Shown: positions 47,383 to 59,507, counted from the first letter of the stretch. The stretch is 64,000 bases of DNA from Pseudomonas sp. Seg1 (GCF_018326005.1 NZ_AP021903.1:5011001-5075000), one strand, 5' to 3'. The notes: generated by a model from the letters alone, not told the origin. A program made the numbers and translations.

Positions 47383-48075
47383 TCAAAAATAAGGTGTTGG
47401 ATCCTCCACACCGGCTGCCGCAAAGCCTTCTGCACGCAGGCGGCAGCTGTCGCATTTGCCGCATGCGCGGCCGTCATTATCGGCCTGATAGCAGGAAACG
47501 GTCAGGCCGTAATCGACACCGAGCTTCACGCCTGCCTGAACGATTTGCGCCTTGCTCAAGTTCTGCAACGGTGCCTGGATACGGAAGCCATTGCCCTCGA
47601 CACCGGCCTTGGTCGCCAGATTGGCCATACGTTCGAACGACTCGATGAACTCGGGACGGCAATCCGGGTAACCGGAATAGTCCACGGCGTTCACACCGAT
47701 GAAGATGTCGCGAGCGCCGAGCACTTCAGCCCAACCCAGCGCCAGAGACAGAAAAACGGTATTGCGCGCCGGCACATAAGTGACCGGGATGCCCTCACCC
47801 AGCTCCTCCGGAATGTCGATGCTGCTATCAGTCAGTGCCGAGCCGCCCATGCCGTTCAGGTTGAGGCCGATCACCTTGTGTTCGACCACACCCAGATCCC
47901 GGGCAACGCGGGCAGCAGCGTGCAATTCTGCGTGAGAGCGCTGGCCGTAATCGAAACTCATGGTGTAGCAGCTATAGCCTTCGGCGCGAGCCATGGCCAC
48001 GACGGTTGCCGAGTCGAGGCCGCCGGACAGCAGGATGACCGCACGTTTTTCGGTGGTGTTCAGTTGTTCGGTCAT
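47383..48075 (-). CDS. queC: 7-cyano-7-deazaguanine synthase
   Basis: Makes preQ0 from carboxydeazaguanine with ATP and ammonia, in queuosine tRNA modification. It has 230 residues from the ATG at 48073-48075, one base after the queE stop. PP-loop SGGLDS at 17-22 and the zinc-binding [10 protein letters not shown] near the C-terminus. Operon queE-queC. Confidence 0.96.
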   Translation of the reverse strand: MTEQLNTTEKRAVILLSGGLDSATVVAMARAEGYSCYTMSFDYGQRSHAELHAAARVARDLGVVEHKVIGLNLNGMGGSALTDSSIDIPEELGEGIPVTYVPARNTVFLSLALGWAEVLGARDIFIGVNAVDYSGYPDCRPEFIESFERMANLATKAGVEGNGFRIQAPLQNLSKAQIVQAGVKLGVDYGLTVSCYQADNDGRACGKCDSCRLRAEGFAAAGVEDPTPYF

Positions 48076-48076
48076 G

Positions 48077-48724
48077 TCAGCGCCCCGGCTCATCGTTCCA
48101 AAGATATTTATGCAACTGCAATTGCAGGCGTACCGGCAAATTGTCTGCCACCACCCAGTCCGCCAGATCCCGAGCATTCAGGTCATGGTGGCTAGGCGAG
48201 AACAGCACTTCGCCGGCGCGTCGATCCAGTCCGTACTGAATCAGCTTGGAAACCGCCCAGTCGTAGTCTTCCCGCGAACAGATGACAAACTTCACCTGAT
48301 CGTTCGGGGTCAGCAGTTCGATATTTTCGTAACGGTTGCGGTGAGCTTCTTTCGAACCCGGCGTCTTCAGGTCGACCACGCGACTGACGCGCGGATCGAC
48401 AGCCGAAACGTCAAGGGCGCCGCTGGTTTCCAGCGAAACCTCGTAACCGGCATCACACAACTGTTTGAGCAAAGGAATGGCGTTCGGCTGTGCCAATGGC
48501 TCACCGCCGGTGACGCAGACGTAGCGCGGTCGAAACCCGGCTACTTGTTCAAGGATGTCGTCGAGGGTGCGGATTGTCCCGCCACTGAACGCATAGGCAC
48601 TGTCGCAGTATTGGCAACGCAATGGGCAACCGGTCAGGCGCACAAAAACCGTGGGCAGCCCGGCGGTCCGCGTTTCCCCCTGCAAAGAGTAGAAAACTTC
48701 GGTAATTCTCAATGTGTCTTGCAT
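48077..48724 (-). CDS. queE: 7-carboxy-7-deazaguanine synthase
   Basis: Radical-SAM enzyme supplying carboxydeazaguanine for queuosine. It has 215 residues from the ATG at 48724 (a GTG three codons earlier is possible). [18 protein letters not shown] is followed by the cluster motif CPLRCQYCD (C-x3-C-x2-C). Directly upstream of queC. Confidence 0.95.
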   Translation of the reverse strand: MQDTLRITEVFYSLQGETRTAGLPTVFVRLTGCPLRCQYCDSAYAFSGGTIRTLDDILEQVAGFRPRYVCVTGGEPLAQPNAIPLLKQLCDAGYEVSLETSGALDVSAVDPRVSRVVDLKTPGSKEAHRNRYENIELLTPNDQVKFVICSREDYDWAVSKLIQYGLDRRAGEVLFSPSHHDLNARDLADWVVADNLPVRLQLQLHKYLWNDEPGR

Positions 48725-48842
48725 AGTCGCCACGGGCGTAACAGCTAAACAGGCTGTCCGCCTCCGTCAGGCACTTCAGGCAATCCCGCCAACGCGCAGA
48801 TCACAAGAAGCGTGTTTCAGAAAAAGGGCTTGAATTCTAACG

Positions 48843-48868
48843 AAAAAACCCGCGACAAGCGCGGGTTT
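48843..48868 (-). terminator. Terminator after cpoB
   Basis: Stem AACCCGCG/CGCGGGTT with a 5-base loop; on the minus strand it runs into TTTTTT. Ends the Tol-Pal gene series. Confidence 0.9.
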
Positions 48869-48890
48869 CTTCCAAACGGGTAAAGCTGCG

Positions 48891-49724
48891 TTACATGCGT
48901 TGCAGATCGCGCTGGGCCAACTGCGCGGCGGACGTGCCCGGATATTGGGCCACCACCTGCTGCAGGATGCCTTTGACCTTGTCGGTGTGACCGAGACGGC
49001 GCTCTACATCGGCGAGCTTGTACAGCGAATCCGGCACTTTGGCATGCTTGGGATACAGCTGCGATACCTTGGCAAACGCCTGACCTGCACCTTGCAGATC
49101 ACCTTTGGCCAAGTTCACTTCACCCAACCAGTACTGGGCATTGCCCGCGTACTGGCTGTTCGGGTATTTGCGCAGGAAAGCGGCGAAGGCCTGGCTGGCC
49201 TTGTCGAAATCCTTGGCTTTGATCAGGTCGAAAGCGGCATCGTAATACAGCTTTTCCTTGGCCGGATCACCCGGCTCACTACCTGCAGCAGGTGCCTGGG
49301 CAGCAGCCCCGGCGCCAGCGGCAGCACCGGCAGCAGCACTTGCATCGCCACCGGCAGAAGAATTCTCAGGAGTCGCGGCAGGTGCAACACCGGATCCTAT
49401 GCGCCGATCAAGATCCTGGTATCGCTCCAGGGATTCTTGCTTCATGCGCGCAACCTGATTCTGCAGTTCTTCAATCACGCCTTGCTGGCGCGAAATCTGA
49501 TCCTGCATTTGTTGCAGTTGGTTGAACAGCATGCCTTGTGCCGAGGCAGGGGCCGAAGCCGCTCCCCCGGCATAGGCGCCGTTCGTACCGTAACCCGCAG
49601 GCGGATAACTACTCCCGCTATTGTTATAACCGGAGTTGTCATCGACCACAGGAACCGCAGCCCACGCCGCAAGCGGCGCGAGGCTGAGAGCCAGAACAGT
49701 TACAGCACGACGGCACGTTCGCAT
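48891..49724 (-). CDS. cpoB: Cell division coordinator CpoB (YbgF)
   Basis: Periplasmic protein that links the Tol-Pal machine to septal peptidoglycan synthesis. It has 277 residues: Sec signal peptide (cleavage near AWA-AVP), a trimerising coiled coil (about 62-105, LFNQLQQMQDQISRQQGVIEELQNQ in part), an Ala/Gly-rich linker (about 110-150), and C-terminal TPR repeats (YDAAFDLIKAKDFDKASQAF onward). Last gene of tolQRAB-pal-cpoB. Confidence 0.94.
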   Translation of the reverse strand: MRTCRRAVTVLALSLAPLAAWAAVPVVDDNSGYNNSGSSYPPAGYGTNGAYAGGAASAPASAQGMLFNQLQQMQDQISRQQGVIEELQNQVARMKQESLERYQDLDRRIGSGVAPAATPENSSAGGDASAAAGAAAGAGAAAQAPAAGSEPGDPAKEKLYYDAAFDLIKAKDFDKASQAFAAFLRKYPNSQYAGNAQYWLGEVNLAKGDLQGAGQAFAKVSQLYPKHAKVPDSLYKLADVERRLGHTDKVKGILQQVVAQYPGTSAAQLAQRDLQRM

Positions 49725-49730
49725 ATCGAA

Positions 49731-50228
49731 TTACTTACGCAGTTCGACGCGACGGTTTTGAGCCCAGGACTGCTCGTCGTTGCCGGTAGCAACTGGACGC
49801 TCTTCGCCGTAGGAAACCAGTTCCAGCTGAGCTGGGGAAACACCTTGCAGTACCAGGTAGCGTTGAACGGCTTTCGCACGACGCTCGCCCAGTGCCATGT
49901 TGTACTCACGAGTACCACGTTCGTCGGTGTTGCCTTCCAGAACAACGCGAGCGCCGTTAGCTTTCAGGTCTTTGGCGTGAACGTCCAGAGCGCGCATGGC
50001 TTCTGGCTTCAGGTCCGAGCTGTCGTATTCGAAGTAGAAGGTGGTGATTGCGCGCAGAGCAGCTTCTTCGCTCAGGGAACCGTCAACGGCACCAGTGTTT
50101 GCGCCGTAACCAGCGTTTGGATCAACAGCGCCTTCACCGGCGTTGTCGCCGCCTTTGGACGAGCAACCTACAGCTACAGCCATGGCCAGAGCCAGCGCAG
50201 CAAATTTACCAAACTTCAGCATTTCCAT
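49731..50228 (-). CDS. pal: Peptidoglycan-associated lipoprotein Pal (OprL)
   Basis: Outer-membrane lipoprotein that ties the envelope to peptidoglycan and works with TolB. It has 165 residues; lipobox VAVGC at about 18-22 and the OmpA-like domain with [13 protein letters not shown] and [14 protein letters not shown] precedes the ATG. The 52-base gap to tolB has no obvious terminator. Confidence 0.97.
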   Translation of the reverse strand: MEMLKFGKFAALALAMAVAVGCSSKGGDNAGEGAVDPNAGYGANTGAVDGSLSEEAALRAITTFYFEYDSSDLKPEAMRALDVHAKDLKANGARVVLEGNTDERGTREYNMALGERRAKAVQRYLVLQGVSPAQLELVSYGEERPVATGNDEQSWAQNRRVELRK

Positions 50229-50280
50229 CGTGAAACTCCTAATGAACCCCAGTGTGTTAAGTAAAACGTAAAGCGCCGCG

Positions 50281-51582
50281 TCAGTTCAGGTAAGGGGACC
50301 AGGACGGTTCTCTGACTTCGCCTTGAGCGGTAGGAAGCGGGAGCCTCACGCGTCCATTAATGGACACGAGCATCAAGACTCCCCGGCCCTGCTGGCGGGT
50401 GGCGTAGATTACCATGGTGCCGTTGGGCGCAACAGTAGGTGACTCGTCCAGAGTGCTATCAGTGAGGATCTTTACACTACCTCGCTGCAAATCCTGGGCC
50501 GCCACCTTGAAATTGGTGAAGCCATCCTGGCGATGGATCATCACCAGAGTCTTTTCGTCAGCCGACAGTTTCGGGTTGGCGTTGTAGTTACCGATAAAGG
50601 TCACTCGCTCCGCACCGCCGCCACTGGCGCTGGTTTTATAGATCTGTGGCTTGCCGCCACGGTCGGACGTGAAGTAGATGGTCGAGCCATCCTTGCCCCA
50701 ATACGGTTCGGTGTTGATGCCAGGGCCCGCGGTTACACGGGTGATCTGACGCGAACCGAGGTTCATCACATAGATGTCCGGGTTACCGTCTTTCGACAGT
50801 ACGAACGCCAGGCGATTGCCATCCGGCGACCAGGCTGGCGCGCCGTTCAGGCCTTCGAAGTTGGTGATCTGCTCGCGGCGACCGGTGTCGATGTTCTGCA
50901 TGAAGATGCGCGGACGCTTCTGTTCGAACGACACGTAGGCGATACGCTTGCCATCCGGTGCAAAACGCGGCGACAGGATCGGCTCGCGCGATTGCAGCAG
51001 AGTCACGGCGCGGGCACCGTCGTAGTCCGAACGCTGCAGGGTGTAACGGGTGTTCTTCTCGGAGAAGCGCTCAGCCGTTACGTACAGCAGACGGGTGGAA
51101 AACGCACCTTTGATGCCGGTGAGTTTTTCAAACGACTGGTCCGAGATGTAGTGCGCCATGTCGCGCAGCTGCTCGGTAGTACCGGAGACACTGCCGTCGG
51201 CCACTTTCTGCTCGGTGGCGACGTTGAACAGTGCCCATTGCACCTGCAGACGACCGCCTGCTGGAACGATGCTACCAACCATCATGTATTGAGCACCCAC
51301 CGCCTTCCAGTCACGGAAGATGATTTCGCTCGGCTGGCTTGGCTGGCTGATCATGTTTTGCTTTGGAATCGGCGAGTAGTAGCCCGAGTTGCGCAAATCG
51401 TTACCAATGATTTCAGCCATGTCGTCCGGCAGGACTGCACCGCCCTGGAAACCGAACGGTACAACAGCGATCGGCGTTGCCCGATCGCTACCACTGGTGA
51501 CCAGAATGTTCTTTTCATCAGCCATCGCGATCCCTGCCATGCAGCAGATCACGACCAGCATTCCTCGAAGAAGGTTTCTCAC
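50281..51582 (-). CDS. tolB: Tol-Pal system protein TolB
   Basis: Periplasmic protein that binds Pal and TolA. It has 433 residues: signal peptide (cleavage near IAMA-DE at about 21), N-terminal alpha/beta domain, then a six-bladed propeller whose repeats read [15 protein letters not shown] and [14 protein letters not shown]. The ATG overlaps the tolA stop by four bases. Confidence 0.97.
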   Translation of the reverse strand: MRNLLRGMLVVICCMAGIAMADEKNILVTSGSDRATPIAVVPFGFQGGAVLPDDMAEIIGNDLRNSGYYSPIPKQNMISQPSQPSEIIFRDWKAVGAQYMMVGSIVPAGGRLQVQWALFNVATEQKVADGSVSGTTEQLRDMAHYISDQSFEKLTGIKGAFSTRLLYVTAERFSEKNTRYTLQRSDYDGARAVTLLQSREPILSPRFAPDGKRIAYVSFEQKRPRIFMQNIDTGRREQITNFEGLNGAPAWSPDGNRLAFVLSKDGNPDIYVMNLGSRQITRVTAGPGINTEPYWGKDGSTIYFTSDRGGKPQIYKTSASGGGAERVTFIGNYNANPKLSADEKTLVMIHRQDGFTNFKVAAQDLQRGSVKILTDSTLDESPTVAPNGTMVIYATRQQGRGVLMLVSINGRVRLPLPTAQGEVREPSWSPYLN

Positions 51583-52643
51583 AAGGCTAAGTCCTCAGGT
51601 GTGAATGTCATCTTGAATGAACGATATGGAGCGAAATCGCTCGCCTTCATTCCCTGCATTTCTGTCAAACGTCCAATATTCTTCACTGCCGCCACTGCCG
51701 AAGCATCGAACGGACCGTCGCCACTGGATTTGGCCACGCTGACCGAAGTCACCGTACCGTCCGGCAACATGCCGATTTGCAGCACGACCGTCATGCCTTT
51801 GCGTGCCGAAGGTGGACGAGCCCAACCTTCTGCTGCTCGCGCACGAATCAGGTCATCGAAACTGCCCGCGACTTCGTCACCCTGCTCATCGGCCAAGGCC
51901 TGCTGGCGCTGCGGCGTGTCGGAAAGCAAATCAGCCAAGGCCTGAGCCTTTTTGTCTTCGGTCGATTTACGTGCCGCATCCTGCGCTTTCTTCTTCGCAG
52001 CATCGGCAGCAGCTTTCTTCTTCGCTTCGTCGGCGATCTTCTTCTTCGCCTCTTCAGCTTCTGCTTTCTTCTTGGCGTCTTCGGCGGCTTTCTTCTTCGC
52101 GTCTTCGACGATTTTCTTCTTGGCTTCTTCAGCGGCTTCTTTCTTGGCTTCTTCCTTAGCCTCTTCTTCGGCCTTCTTCTTGGCTATATCAGCCAATTGT
52201 TTCTCTTCTGCCTTCTTGGCCTCGGCTTTTTTCGCGTCGTCGGCTTTCTTGGCATCATCAGCCTTCTTCGCCTCGTCCGCTTTTTTAGCCTCGTCGGCCT
52301 TCTTGGCTTCCTCGGCCTTTTGAGCCGCTTCTTCTTTCTTTTGTTCCGCAGCTTTCACCGCTTCCTGCTCGACCTTTTTTTGCTCCATCTGCTCGACTTC
52401 GGTCTGGCGCGCGGCGGATTTCTTCGCCTCACCCGCAATCTTCTGATTGGTCTGGGTGGTTGCCTGACTTTTCGATTTCAGTTGGTACAGGGTCGCCTGG
52501 ACAATCGGCTTGGCCGGCGGCAGCTCTGGTGTGAAGGCGAAACTGACAAACAGCATGCCGAACACCAGCACGTGCAAGACAATCGCCCAGACACTAGGCC
52601 AGAAGTAGCTTTCCGAGGCGGACGGCTCTCGCAGTTGCTGCAT
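51579..52643 (-). CDS. tolA: Cell envelope integrity protein TolA
   Basis: Inner-membrane protein spanning the periplasm and coupling TolQR energy to TolB/Pal. It has 354 residues: one N-terminal helix (about 15-38), a long Ala/Lys/Glu-rich helical domain (about 65-245) with many AEEAKK and ADEAKK repeats, and a C-terminal globular domain from about 255 ([16 protein letters not shown]). Overlaps tolR by one base and tolB by four. Confidence 0.96.
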   Translation of the reverse strand: MQQLREPSASESYFWPSVWAIVLHVLVFGMLFVSFAFTPELPPAKPIVQATLYQLKSKSQATTQTNQKIAGEAKKSAARQTEVEQMEQKKVEQEAVKAAEQKKEEAAQKAEEAKKADEAKKADEAKKADDAKKADDAKKAEAKKAEEKQLADIAKKKAEEEAKEEAKKEAAEEAKKKIVEDAKKKAAEDAKKKAEAEEAKKKIADEAKKKAAADAAKKKAQDAARKSTEDKKAQALADLLSDTPQRQQALADEQGDEVAGSFDDLIRARAAEGWARPPSARKGMTVVLQIGMLPDGTVTSVSVAKSSGDGPFDASAVAAVKNIGRLTEMQGMKASDFAPYRSFKMTFTPEDLAL

Positions 52644-53104
52644 CAGGGGGCCTCGGTAATCAAACCAACATTACCGACCCCGGCTTTCTGCAATCCGCCC
52701 ATGGCGCCCATGACGGAACCATAATCAACGGTTTTGTCGCCGCGGATAAAGACCTGCGTACGCTTGCCGCCTTCGGTGCCGGCGCGAATGATCTTGGTCA
52801 CCGCATCGGTCATTTGCGGCAGGGTCATGGCCCTGTCCTGCTGCTTCTCGGTGTCGACTTCGCTGCCAAGGTTCCAGTAGTAGGTCTTGTCAGCCTTGAT
52901 CGAAATGGTCAGGACCTGAGTGTTGTTGTCCTGCGGCAAGGCTTCGCTGGAAACCTTGGGCAGATCAACTTTCACGCCCTGATTGAGCATCGGCGCGGTC
53001 ACCATGAAGATGACCAGCAGTACCAACATCACGTCGATGTAAGGCACTACGTTCATCTCGGCGACCGGCTTGCGCTTTTTGCGAGCTCGAGCGATTAAAG
53101 CCAT
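52643..53104 (-). CDS. tolR: Tol-Pal system protein TolR
   Basis: ExbD-like partner of TolQ in the proton-driven motor. It has 153 residues with one transmembrane helix containing the essential Asp in VVPYIDVMLVLLVIFMV, followed by the periplasmic domain. Fourteen bases after tolQ. Confidence 0.97.
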   Translation of the reverse strand: MALIARARKKRKPVAEMNVVPYIDVMLVLLVIFMVTAPMLNQGVKVDLPKVSSEALPQDNNTQVLTISIKADKTYYWNLGSEVDTEKQQDRAMTLPQMTDAVTKIIRAGTEGGKRTQVFIRGDKTVDYGSVMGAMGGLQKAGVGNVGLITEAP

Positions 53105-53118
53105 TGGAAATTACCTGC

Positions 53119-53814
53119 TTATTCTTCGCTGGTGTGCACTTTGCGGTGCAGGATCGCCTGGAATTCATCGGCGAAGGTGTAGTAGCGGCCCAGCAAGGTT
53201 TCGCTGCGAGCAGCAAAACGGTTGTAAGCGATGACCGCAGGGATCGCGGCGAACAGACCGATCGCGGTGGCGATCAGGGCTTCGGCGATACCCGGGGCTA
53301 CGGTGGCCAGGGTCGCTTGCTGGGCGCTGGCCAGACCGCGGAAGGAGTTCATGATGCCCCACACGGTACCGAACAGACCGATGTACGGGCTGACCGAACC
53401 GACGGTGGCGAGAAACGGCAGGCTCTGCTCCAGTTTCTCTTCTTCACGGGAGATGGCGACGCGCATGGCCCGGGCCACACCTTCCATCACCGCTTCAGGG
53501 TCGACACCTGGCTGCTGACGCAGACGGGAGAACTCTTTGAAACCGGCACGGAAGATCTGCTCGACGCCCGAATCCGGGTCAGGGTTGCTGCCGGCCTGAC
53601 GGTACAGTTTGGACAGGTCGATACCCGACCAGAAGCGCTCTTCGAAGCTCTCCAGGGCACGTCGACCGGCACGCAGCAGGTTGCTGCGCTGAAAGATCAT
53701 GATCCATGAGGTCACCGATGCGGCCACCAGAGTCAACATTACCAACTGCACCACGATGCTGGCATTGCTGACCAGGCTCCACATGGAGGAATGGTCGACG
53801 ACGTTAGCTTCCAC
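53119..53814 (-). CDS. tolQ: Tol-Pal system protein TolQ
   Basis: ExbB/MotA-like proton-channel subunit in the inner membrane. It has 231 residues, three transmembrane helices, with the conserved [21 protein letters not shown] and [18 protein letters not shown] segments. Its ATG overlaps the ybgC stop by 11 bases. Confidence 0.97.
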   Translation of the reverse strand: MEANVVDHSSMWSLVSNASIVVQLVMLTLVAASVTSWIMIFQRSNLLRAGRRALESFEERFWSGIDLSKLYRQAGSNPDPDSGVEQIFRAGFKEFSRLRQQPGVDPEAVMEGVARAMRVAISREEEKLEQSLPFLATVGSVSPYIGLFGTVWGIMNSFRGLASAQQATLATVAPGIAEALIATAIGLFAAIPAVIAYNRFAARSETLLGRYYTFADEFQAILHRKVHTSEE

Positions 53815-54271
53815 GCTTTATCTCCTGCTTTGAGTGTGTACCCGGACCGACCGCGTCGGCGAAGGCCGCACGCAAGTCTTCGGGAAGGGCCCGGGGTTTC
53901 AAACTGTTAGTGCGCACACAGGCCACCAAAAACTGCCCTTCACAGAGCAGCACATTATCCGTCGCCCGCCTGACCTGCTGTTTGAAGCGCAGGCTGGCAC
54001 GGTTCAATTCGATTACATCAGCGCTTACCAGCAGTTCGTCGTCCAGTCGCGCCGGCGCGTGGTAGCGCGCTTCGCTGGAGTGCACGACAAACAACAGATC
54101 CTCCCCGGCAAGCTGCGATTGAGCAAAGCCCAGCTCGCGGAGCCGCTCGGTTCGAGCCCGTTCCATAAACTTGAGGTAATTAACGTAATACACGATGCCG
54201 CCCGCATCGGTGTCCTCGTAATAAACGCGACAACGATGTGCGAACGGCTCAAGCCCGTTTTGCGCGCGCAT
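53804..54271 (-). CDS. ybgC: Tol-Pal-associated acyl-CoA thioesterase YbgC
   Basis: Cytoplasmic hot-dog-fold acyl-CoA thioesterase, first gene of the Tol-Pal cluster. It has 155 residues with the catalytic [19 protein letters not shown]. The 127-base gap to ruvB upstream is short but could hold the cluster promoter; I see no clean -10/-35 pair. Confidence 0.95.
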   Translation of the reverse strand: MRAQNGLEPFAHRCRVYYEDTDAGGIVYYVNYLKFMERARTERLRELGFAQSQLAGEDLLFVVHSSEARYHAPARLDDELLVSADVIELNRASLRFKQQVRRATDNVLLCEGQFLVACVRTNSLKPRALPEDLRAAFADAVGPGTHSKQEIKRGS

Positions 54272-54398
54272 ACTCTAGTGCTTACTCCTCAGGTTGCCAA
54301 TCCGGCGAGGCAACTGTTTTTCATTGTTCAAAGGCTTTACCGCAAAAGTACCGTCGTCAGACAGTACAAACCCTGAATAAATCGACAACAAATGTGTA

Positions 54399-55460
54399 TT
54401 AATCGTCCACGGCATCGAGAAACTCGTCTGCCACGGGCATCTCACCCATTCGTGACGGAATGTTTAAACCGAAATGCAGATACGCATGCCGCGTCACCAC
54501 CCTGCCCCGTGGTGTGCGCATGATATAGCCCTGCTGGATCAGGTACGGTTCCAGCACATCTTCAATGGTGTGGCGTTCTTCACTGATTGCCGCAGCGAGA
54601 CTGTCGATCCCGACCGGACCGCCATCGAACTTCTCGATCATGGTCAGCAGCAGACGCCGGTCCTGGTGATCGAAACCGTGCTCGTCGACATCCAGCAGGT
54701 TCAGCGCCAGATCGGCCACCGATTTGGTGATGTGCCCCTTGGCGCGCACCTCTGCAAAGTCCCGCACCCGACGCAGCAGACGGTTGGCAATTCGCGGCGT
54801 CCCACGGGCGCGACGAGCGATTTCGAAAGCGCCCTCCGGATCCAGCGGCAGACCGAGAATATTCGCTGAACGCCCGACAATCGTTGCCAGATCCGCCGTG
54901 CTGTAGAACTCAAGACGCTGGACGATACCGAAGCGATCACGCAACGGATTGGTCAGCATGCCGGCGCGCGTGGTTGCCCCGACCAGGGTAAACGGCGGCA
55001 GATCGAGCTTGATCGAACGCGCCGCAGGGCCCTCGCCGATCATGATGTCGAGCTGGAAATCTTCCATCGCCGGATACAGCACTTCTTCAACGATCGGCGA
55101 CAGGCGATGAATTTCATCGATGAACAACACGTCGTGCGGTTCAAGGTTCGTCAACAACGCGGCCAGATCACCCGGCCGTTCCAGCACCGGCCCCGACGTG
55201 CTCTTGATCGACACGCCCATTTCCTGGGCAATGATGTTGGCCAGCGTGGTTTTACCCAGACCCGGCGGGCCGAAAATCAGCGTGTGATCAAGGGATTCAC
55301 TGCGGCCACGGGCAGCCTGGATAAACAGTTCCATCTGCTCGCGCACGGTCGGCTGGCCGATATAGTCGGCCAGGCTGACCGGGCGAATGGCGCGGTCCTG
55401 GACTTCTTCGCGCTCGCGCGGACTGTGCGCGGCGGCGATCAGACGATCAGCTTCAATCAC
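54399..55460 (-). CDS. ruvB: Holliday junction branch migration ATPase RuvB
   Basis: AAA+ motor that drives branch migration with RuvA. It has 353 residues: Walker [10 protein letters not shown] at 64-72, Walker [10 protein letters not shown], sensor VGATTRAG, then a winged helix. It starts with GTG directly after the ruvA TAA stop. Order ruvC-ruvA-ruvB. Confidence 0.97.
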   Translation of the reverse strand: MIEADRLIAAAHSPREREEVQDRAIRPVSLADYIGQPTVREQMELFIQAARGRSESLDHTLIFGPPGLGKTTLANIIAQEMGVSIKSTSGPVLERPGDLAALLTNLEPHDVLFIDEIHRLSPIVEEVLYPAMEDFQLDIMIGEGPAARSIKLDLPPFTLVGATTRAGMLTNPLRDRFGIVQRLEFYSTADLATIVGRSANILGLPLDPEGAFEIARRARGTPRIANRLLRRVRDFAEVRAKGHITKSVADLALNLLDVDEHGFDHQDRRLLLTMIEKFDGGPVGIDSLAAAISEERHTIEDVLEPYLIQQGYIMRTPRGRVVTRHAYLHFGLNIPSRMGEMPVADEFLDAVDD

Positions 55461-56069
55461 TTAAATCATTCCCTTCAGGGCGCGGCGGATCAGGTCTTCA
55501 CTGCTCAAATTCTTGTCCTTGATGGCGGTAATCGCCTTGCTCGCTTCCTGCGGCTTGTAGCCCAGGGAAATCAGCGCACTCACAGCATCGTTCTCGGCGG
55601 TGTTGACCGGCGCCGGGCCGTCAGGCTGGTTCGGCACCAAGGCAAACATGGCCGGCGAGGTTTCCCAGGCCTTGAAGCGATCCTTGAGTTCTACCAGCAG
55701 ACGCTCGGCGGTTTTCTTGCCCACGCCTGGCACCTTGGTCAGCGCCGAGGTGTCCTGGGATTGCACGCAGCGGATCAGCTCGTCGACCTCCAGGCTCGAC
55801 ATCAACGCCAACGCCAGTTTCGGCCCGACACCATTGAGACGGATCAACTCGCGAAAAAAGTCTCGCTCACGCTTGCCGGCAAAACCATAGAGTAACTGCG
55901 CGTCTTCGCGCACGACCAAGTGGGTGTGCAGGGTCAGTGGTTCACCGACCGACGGCAACCGATAAAGCGTGGTCATGGGCACTTCCAGCTCATACCCGAG
56001 GCCGTTTACATCGAGAATCAGGTGCGGCGGCTGTTTTTCAGCCAGGGTGCCGCGCAAGCGTCCAATCAC
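55461..56069 (-). CDS. ruvA: Holliday junction DNA helicase subunit RuvA
   Basis: Tetrameric junction-binding protein. It has 202 residues: OB-fold N-terminal domain (MIGRLRGTL), two helix-hairpin-helix motifs ([26 protein letters not shown]), and the C-terminal RuvB-contact domain ([16 protein letters not shown]). Confidence 0.97.
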   Translation of the reverse strand: MIGRLRGTLAEKQPPHLILDVNGLGYELEVPMTTLYRLPSVGEPLTLHTHLVVREDAQLLYGFAGKRERDFFRELIRLNGVGPKLALALMSSLEVDELIRCVQSQDTSALTKVPGVGKKTAERLLVELKDRFKAWETSPAMFALVPNQPDGPAPVNTAENDAVSALISLGYKPQEASKAITAIKDKNLSSEDLIRRALKGMI

Positions 56070-56184
56070 GTTTCAGATCCTTGAGCGTTGGCCAGCCGTG
56101 GGCTGGCGACTGACGGAAGGTGCGCTGCAGGCCGACGACCCAGGCATGAAACTCACCTTGCGAAAAATTTGATTGCTGATGCTA

Positions 56185-56712
56185 TCAGAGACGCAGGCGC
56201 CCGCCACGACTGCGTGCCGTTCCCAAGCCGTGCGGCAACAGACTGGAGCGGGTATGCGCGTGACAAATGGCAATGGCCAGGGCATCGGATGCGTCGATTT
56301 GCGGTTTGCTGGTCAGCTTGAGCATGTGCATGACCATCATCTGCACCTGCTCTTTGTTCGCCGCGCCGGTGCCCACTACCGCTTGCTTGACCTGAGTCGC
56401 GGTGTATTCGGCGATTTCCAGACACTCTTCGGCGCCAGCGACAATGGCAGCTCCACGGGCCTGCCCGAGCTTGAGTGCCGAATCGGCGTTTTTCGCCATG
56501 AACACCTTTTCGATGCCCATGGTCACGGGGCCATAGGTCTGAATGATTTCACGCACGCCGCGATAGACGATTTGCAAACGCTCATGCAGTTCGCCGGCGC
56601 CGGTGCGAATACAGCCCGAGGCCACGTAAATGCAACCACCACGCCCGGTATCGCGAACAACGCCGTAACCGGTGATACGCGAACCGGGGTCGATACCAAG
56701 AATTAAAGTCAT
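56185..56712 (-). CDS. ruvC: Holliday junction resolvase RuvC
   Basis: Endonuclease resolving Holliday junctions in recombination. It has 175 residues from the ATG at 56710-56712. Catalytic Asp8 is in [14 protein letters not shown]; other acidic residues are in MGIEKVF and [13 protein letters not shown]. The longer open frame upstream is REP DNA and is rejected. No LexA box is visible before it. Confidence 0.96.
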   Translation of the reverse strand: MTLILGIDPGSRITGYGVVRDTGRGGCIYVASGCIRTGAGELHERLQIVYRGVREIIQTYGPVTMGIEKVFMAKNADSALKLGQARGAAIVAGAEECLEIAEYTATQVKQAVVGTGAANKEQVQMMVMHMLKLTSKPQIDASDALAIAICHAHTRSSLLPHGLGTARSRGGRLRL

Positions 56713-56746
56713 AACGCCTGCGGGTTCGAAATAACACAAAAACAAA

Positions 56747-56836
56747 TGTGGGAGCAGGCTTGCCAGCGATGACGGAGTGTCAGACGCCATCATTGCCTGA
56801 TGTGCCGACGCCATCGCTGGCAAGCCAGCTCCCACA
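56747..56836. repeat. REPIN (family A) between yebC and ruvC
   Basis: Arms at 56747-56770 (with the variant GGAGCAGGC) and 56813-56836. Confidence 0.88.
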
Positions 56837-56853
56837 TTGAAGCCTAGTCGCTC

Positions 56854-57600
56854 TTAACCGAGCTGAGCGGCTACGTCTTCCGGAATATCCGCGTTCGAAT
56901 AAACGTTCTGCACGTCGTCCAGATCCTCAAGCATATCGATCAGCTTGAGCACCTTCTCGGCGCCCTCCAGGTCCAGTTCGGCGCTGGTGGTCGGTTGCAT
57001 GACGATTTCGGCGTCATCACCTTTGAAACCAGCGGCCTCCAGCGCATTACGCACCGCGTAGAAGCTGGTGAACGAGGTAAACACATCGATCGAGCCGTCT
57101 TCATGGCTGACCACGTCATCGGCATCGGCTTCCAGCGCCGCTTCGGTCAGTGCGTCTTCGTCGACACCCGGCGCGAAGCTGATCTGGCCCTTGCGCTCGA
57201 ACAGATACGCTACCGAACCGTCAGTGCCGAGGTTGCCGCCACACTTGCTGAACGCATGGCGCACGGCGGCGGCGGTACGGTTGCGGTTGTCGGTCATACA
57301 CTCGACCATCACCGCCACGCCGCCCGGGCCGTAACCTTCGTAGGTCAGCTCTTCAACGTTGTCCGCTTCGGTTGCACCGGCGCCGCGCGCAACCGCGCGA
57401 TCGATGATGTCGCGACTCATGTTCGCGCTCAACGCTTTGTCCAGGGCCAGACGCAAACGCGGGTTGGAACCCGGATCGCCGCCACCCTGACGGGCCGCAA
57501 CAGTCAGCTCACGGATCCACTTGGTGAAGATCTTGCCTCTCTTGGCATCCTGACGTTCTTTGCGGTGCTTAATGTTCGCCCACTTGGAATGACCTGCCAT
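56854..57600 (-). CDS. yebC: YebC/PmpR-family protein
   Basis: Conserved three-domain protein of 248 residues from the ATG at 57598-57600, starting [21 protein letters not shown]. Long described as a transcriptional regulator (PmpR of P. aeruginosa affects quorum sensing); recent work on the family also implicates translation. Lies between aspS and ruvC as in P. aeruginosa. Confidence 0.96.
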   Translation of the reverse strand: MAGHSKWANIKHRKERQDAKRGKIFTKWIRELTVAARQGGGDPGSNPRLRLALDKALSANMSRDIIDRAVARGAGATEADNVEELTYEGYGPGGVAVMVECMTDNRNRTAAAVRHAFSKCGGNLGTDGSVAYLFERKGQISFAPGVDEDALTEAALEADADDVVSHEDGSIDVFTSFTSFYAVRNALEAAGFKGDDAEIVMQPTTSAELDLEGAEKVLKLIDMLEDLDDVQNVYSNADIPEDVAAQLG

Positions 57601-57690
57601 AACTCGCTCCGAATTCTCTTTGAAACGTTGCCCGCCGCGCAAAACCGCGCCGGCCGACAAACAAAAAAATCTCGACCTGATCTCTATAGA

Positions 57691-57720
57691 AAGAAAAAAG
57701 GCGCATCCGAAGATGCGCCT
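57691..57720 (-). terminator. Terminator after aspS
   Basis: Perfect 8-bp stem GGCGCATC/GATGCGCC with a 4-base loop; on the minus strand followed by TTTTTT. Separates aspS from yebC. Confidence 0.92.
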
Positions 57721-57731
57721 TCAGGCCCGTC

Positions 57732-59507
57732 TTACTCAGCCTTTGGCGTTTCGCGCAAACGAATGTGCAGCTCGCGCAGCGCCTTGGCGTCCACCACACC
57801 CGGCGCTTGCGTCATGACGTCGGCAGCGCTCTGGGTTTTCGGGAAGGCGATCACTTCACGGATCGACTGGGCGCCGGTCATCAGCATCACCAGACGGTCC
57901 AGACCGAAGGCCAGACCACCGTGCGGCGGTGCACCGTACTTCAGCGCATCGAGCAGGAAGCCGAACTTCTCTTCCTGTTCCGCTTCGTTGATACCCAACA
58001 GGCGGAACACTGCTTGCTGCATTTCCTTGCGGTGAATACGGATCGAACCGCCACCCAGCTCAGTGCCGTTCAGCACCATGTCGTAAGCACGGGACAGCGC
58101 GCCGGCCGGGTTGGCTTCCAGCTCTTCCGGCGTGCACTTCGGTGCGGTGAACGGGTGGTGCAGTGCGGAGAAACTGCCGTCGTCGTTCTCTTCGAACATC
58201 GGGAAGTCGACGACCCACATTGGCGCCCACTTGCAGGTCAGCAGGTTCAGGTCGTGACCGAGCTTGATACGCAGCGCGCCCAGAGCTTCGCTGACGATCT
58301 TGGCCTTGTCGGCACCGAAGAACACGATGTCACCATCGACTGCGCCGACACGATCGAGGATCACGTTCAGCTTGTCTTCAGGGATGTTTTTCACGATCGG
58401 CGATTGCAGACCGTCAACACCGGCAGCGCGCTCGTTGACCTTGATGTACGCCAGGCCCTTGGCACCATAGATGCCGACGAACTTGGTGTAGTCGTCGATC
58501 TGCTTGCGCGGCATGCTCGCCCCGCCCGGAACGCGCAGTGCGGCGATACGGCATTTCGGATCGTTGGCCGGGCCACTGAAGACCTTGAATTCAACTTCCT
58601 TGAGCTGGTCGGCAACGTCGACCAGTTCCAGCGGAATACGCAGGTCTGGCTTGTCGGAACCGTAGCGGCGCATGGCTTCTTCGAAGGTCATGTGCGGGAA
58701 TTCGCCGAATTCCAGATCCAGCACTTCCTTGAACAGGTTGCGGATCATTTGTTCGGTGAGGCCCATGATGTCTTTTTCATCGAGGAAGCTGGTCTCGATG
58801 TCGATCTGGGTGAATTCTGGCTGACGGTCGGCACGCAGGTCTTCGTCGCGGAAGCACTTGGCGATCTGGTAGTAACGGTCGAAGCCAGCAACCATCAGCA
58901 GTTGCTTGAACAGCTGTGGCGATTGCGGCAGCGCGAAGAACGAACCCGGGTGGGTACGACTCGGCACCAGATAGTCACGAGCGCCTTCCGGAGTCGCACG
59001 GGTGAGGATCGGCGTTTCGACGTCGAGGAAGCCGTTCTCGTCGAGGAAGCGACGGATGCTGGTGGTCATGCGCGAACGCAAACGCAGCTTCTCGGCCATT
59101 TCCGGACGACGCAGGTCGAGGAAGCGGTAGCGCAGACGGGTTTCTTCGCCCACGTCGGAGAACTCGTTGAGCGGGAACGGCGGGGTTTCCGCTTCGTTCA
59201 TGACTTCCAGTTCGTAGCCCAGCACTTCGATCATGCCCGACGCCATGTTGGCGTTGGTGGCACCGGCCGGACGCGGACGTACCTTACCGGTGATCTTCAC
59301 CACGTATTCACTGCGCACGCGATCGGCGGCGGCGAAGCTCTCGGCGCGATCCGGATCGAACACCACCTGGGCCAGACCGTCACGATCACGGATATCGAGG
59401 AAAATCACCCCGCCGTGGTCGCGGCGACGGTGAACCCATCCGCAAAGGGTAATTTCCTGGCCTTCCAGGCTTTCGTTCAGTTGGCCGCAATAGTGGCTGC
59501 GCATCAT
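57732..59507 (-). CDS. aspS: Aspartyl-tRNA synthetase
   Basis: Charges tRNA-Asp; in P. aeruginosa the enzyme also charges tRNA-Asn. It has 591 residues from the ATG at 59505-59507 (a second ATG follows at once). Anticodon-binding OB domain with [16 protein letters not shown], class II motif 2 [20 protein letters not shown], bacterial insertion domain, and motif 3 [14 protein letters not shown]. AlaRS/LysRS alternatives excluded by these motifs. Confidence 0.97.
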   Translation of the reverse strand: MMRSHYCGQLNESLEGQEITLCGWVHRRRDHGGVIFLDIRDRDGLAQVVFDPDRAESFAAADRVRSEYVVKITGKVRPRPAGATNANMASGMIEVLGYELEVMNEAETPPFPLNEFSDVGEETRLRYRFLDLRRPEMAEKLRLRSRMTTSIRRFLDENGFLDVETPILTRATPEGARDYLVPSRTHPGSFFALPQSPQLFKQLLMVAGFDRYYQIAKCFRDEDLRADRQPEFTQIDIETSFLDEKDIMGLTEQMIRNLFKEVLDLEFGEFPHMTFEEAMRRYGSDKPDLRIPLELVDVADQLKEVEFKVFSGPANDPKCRIAALRVPGGASMPRKQIDDYTKFVGIYGAKGLAYIKVNERAAGVDGLQSPIVKNIPEDKLNVILDRVGAVDGDIVFFGADKAKIVSEALGALRIKLGHDLNLLTCKWAPMWVVDFPMFEENDDGSFSALHHPFTAPKCTPEELEANPAGALSRAYDMVLNGTELGGGSIRIHRKEMQQAVFRLLGINEAEQEEKFGFLLDALKYGAPPHGGLAFGLDRLVMLMTGAQSIREVIAFPKTQSAADVMTQAPGVVDAKALRELHIRLRETPKAE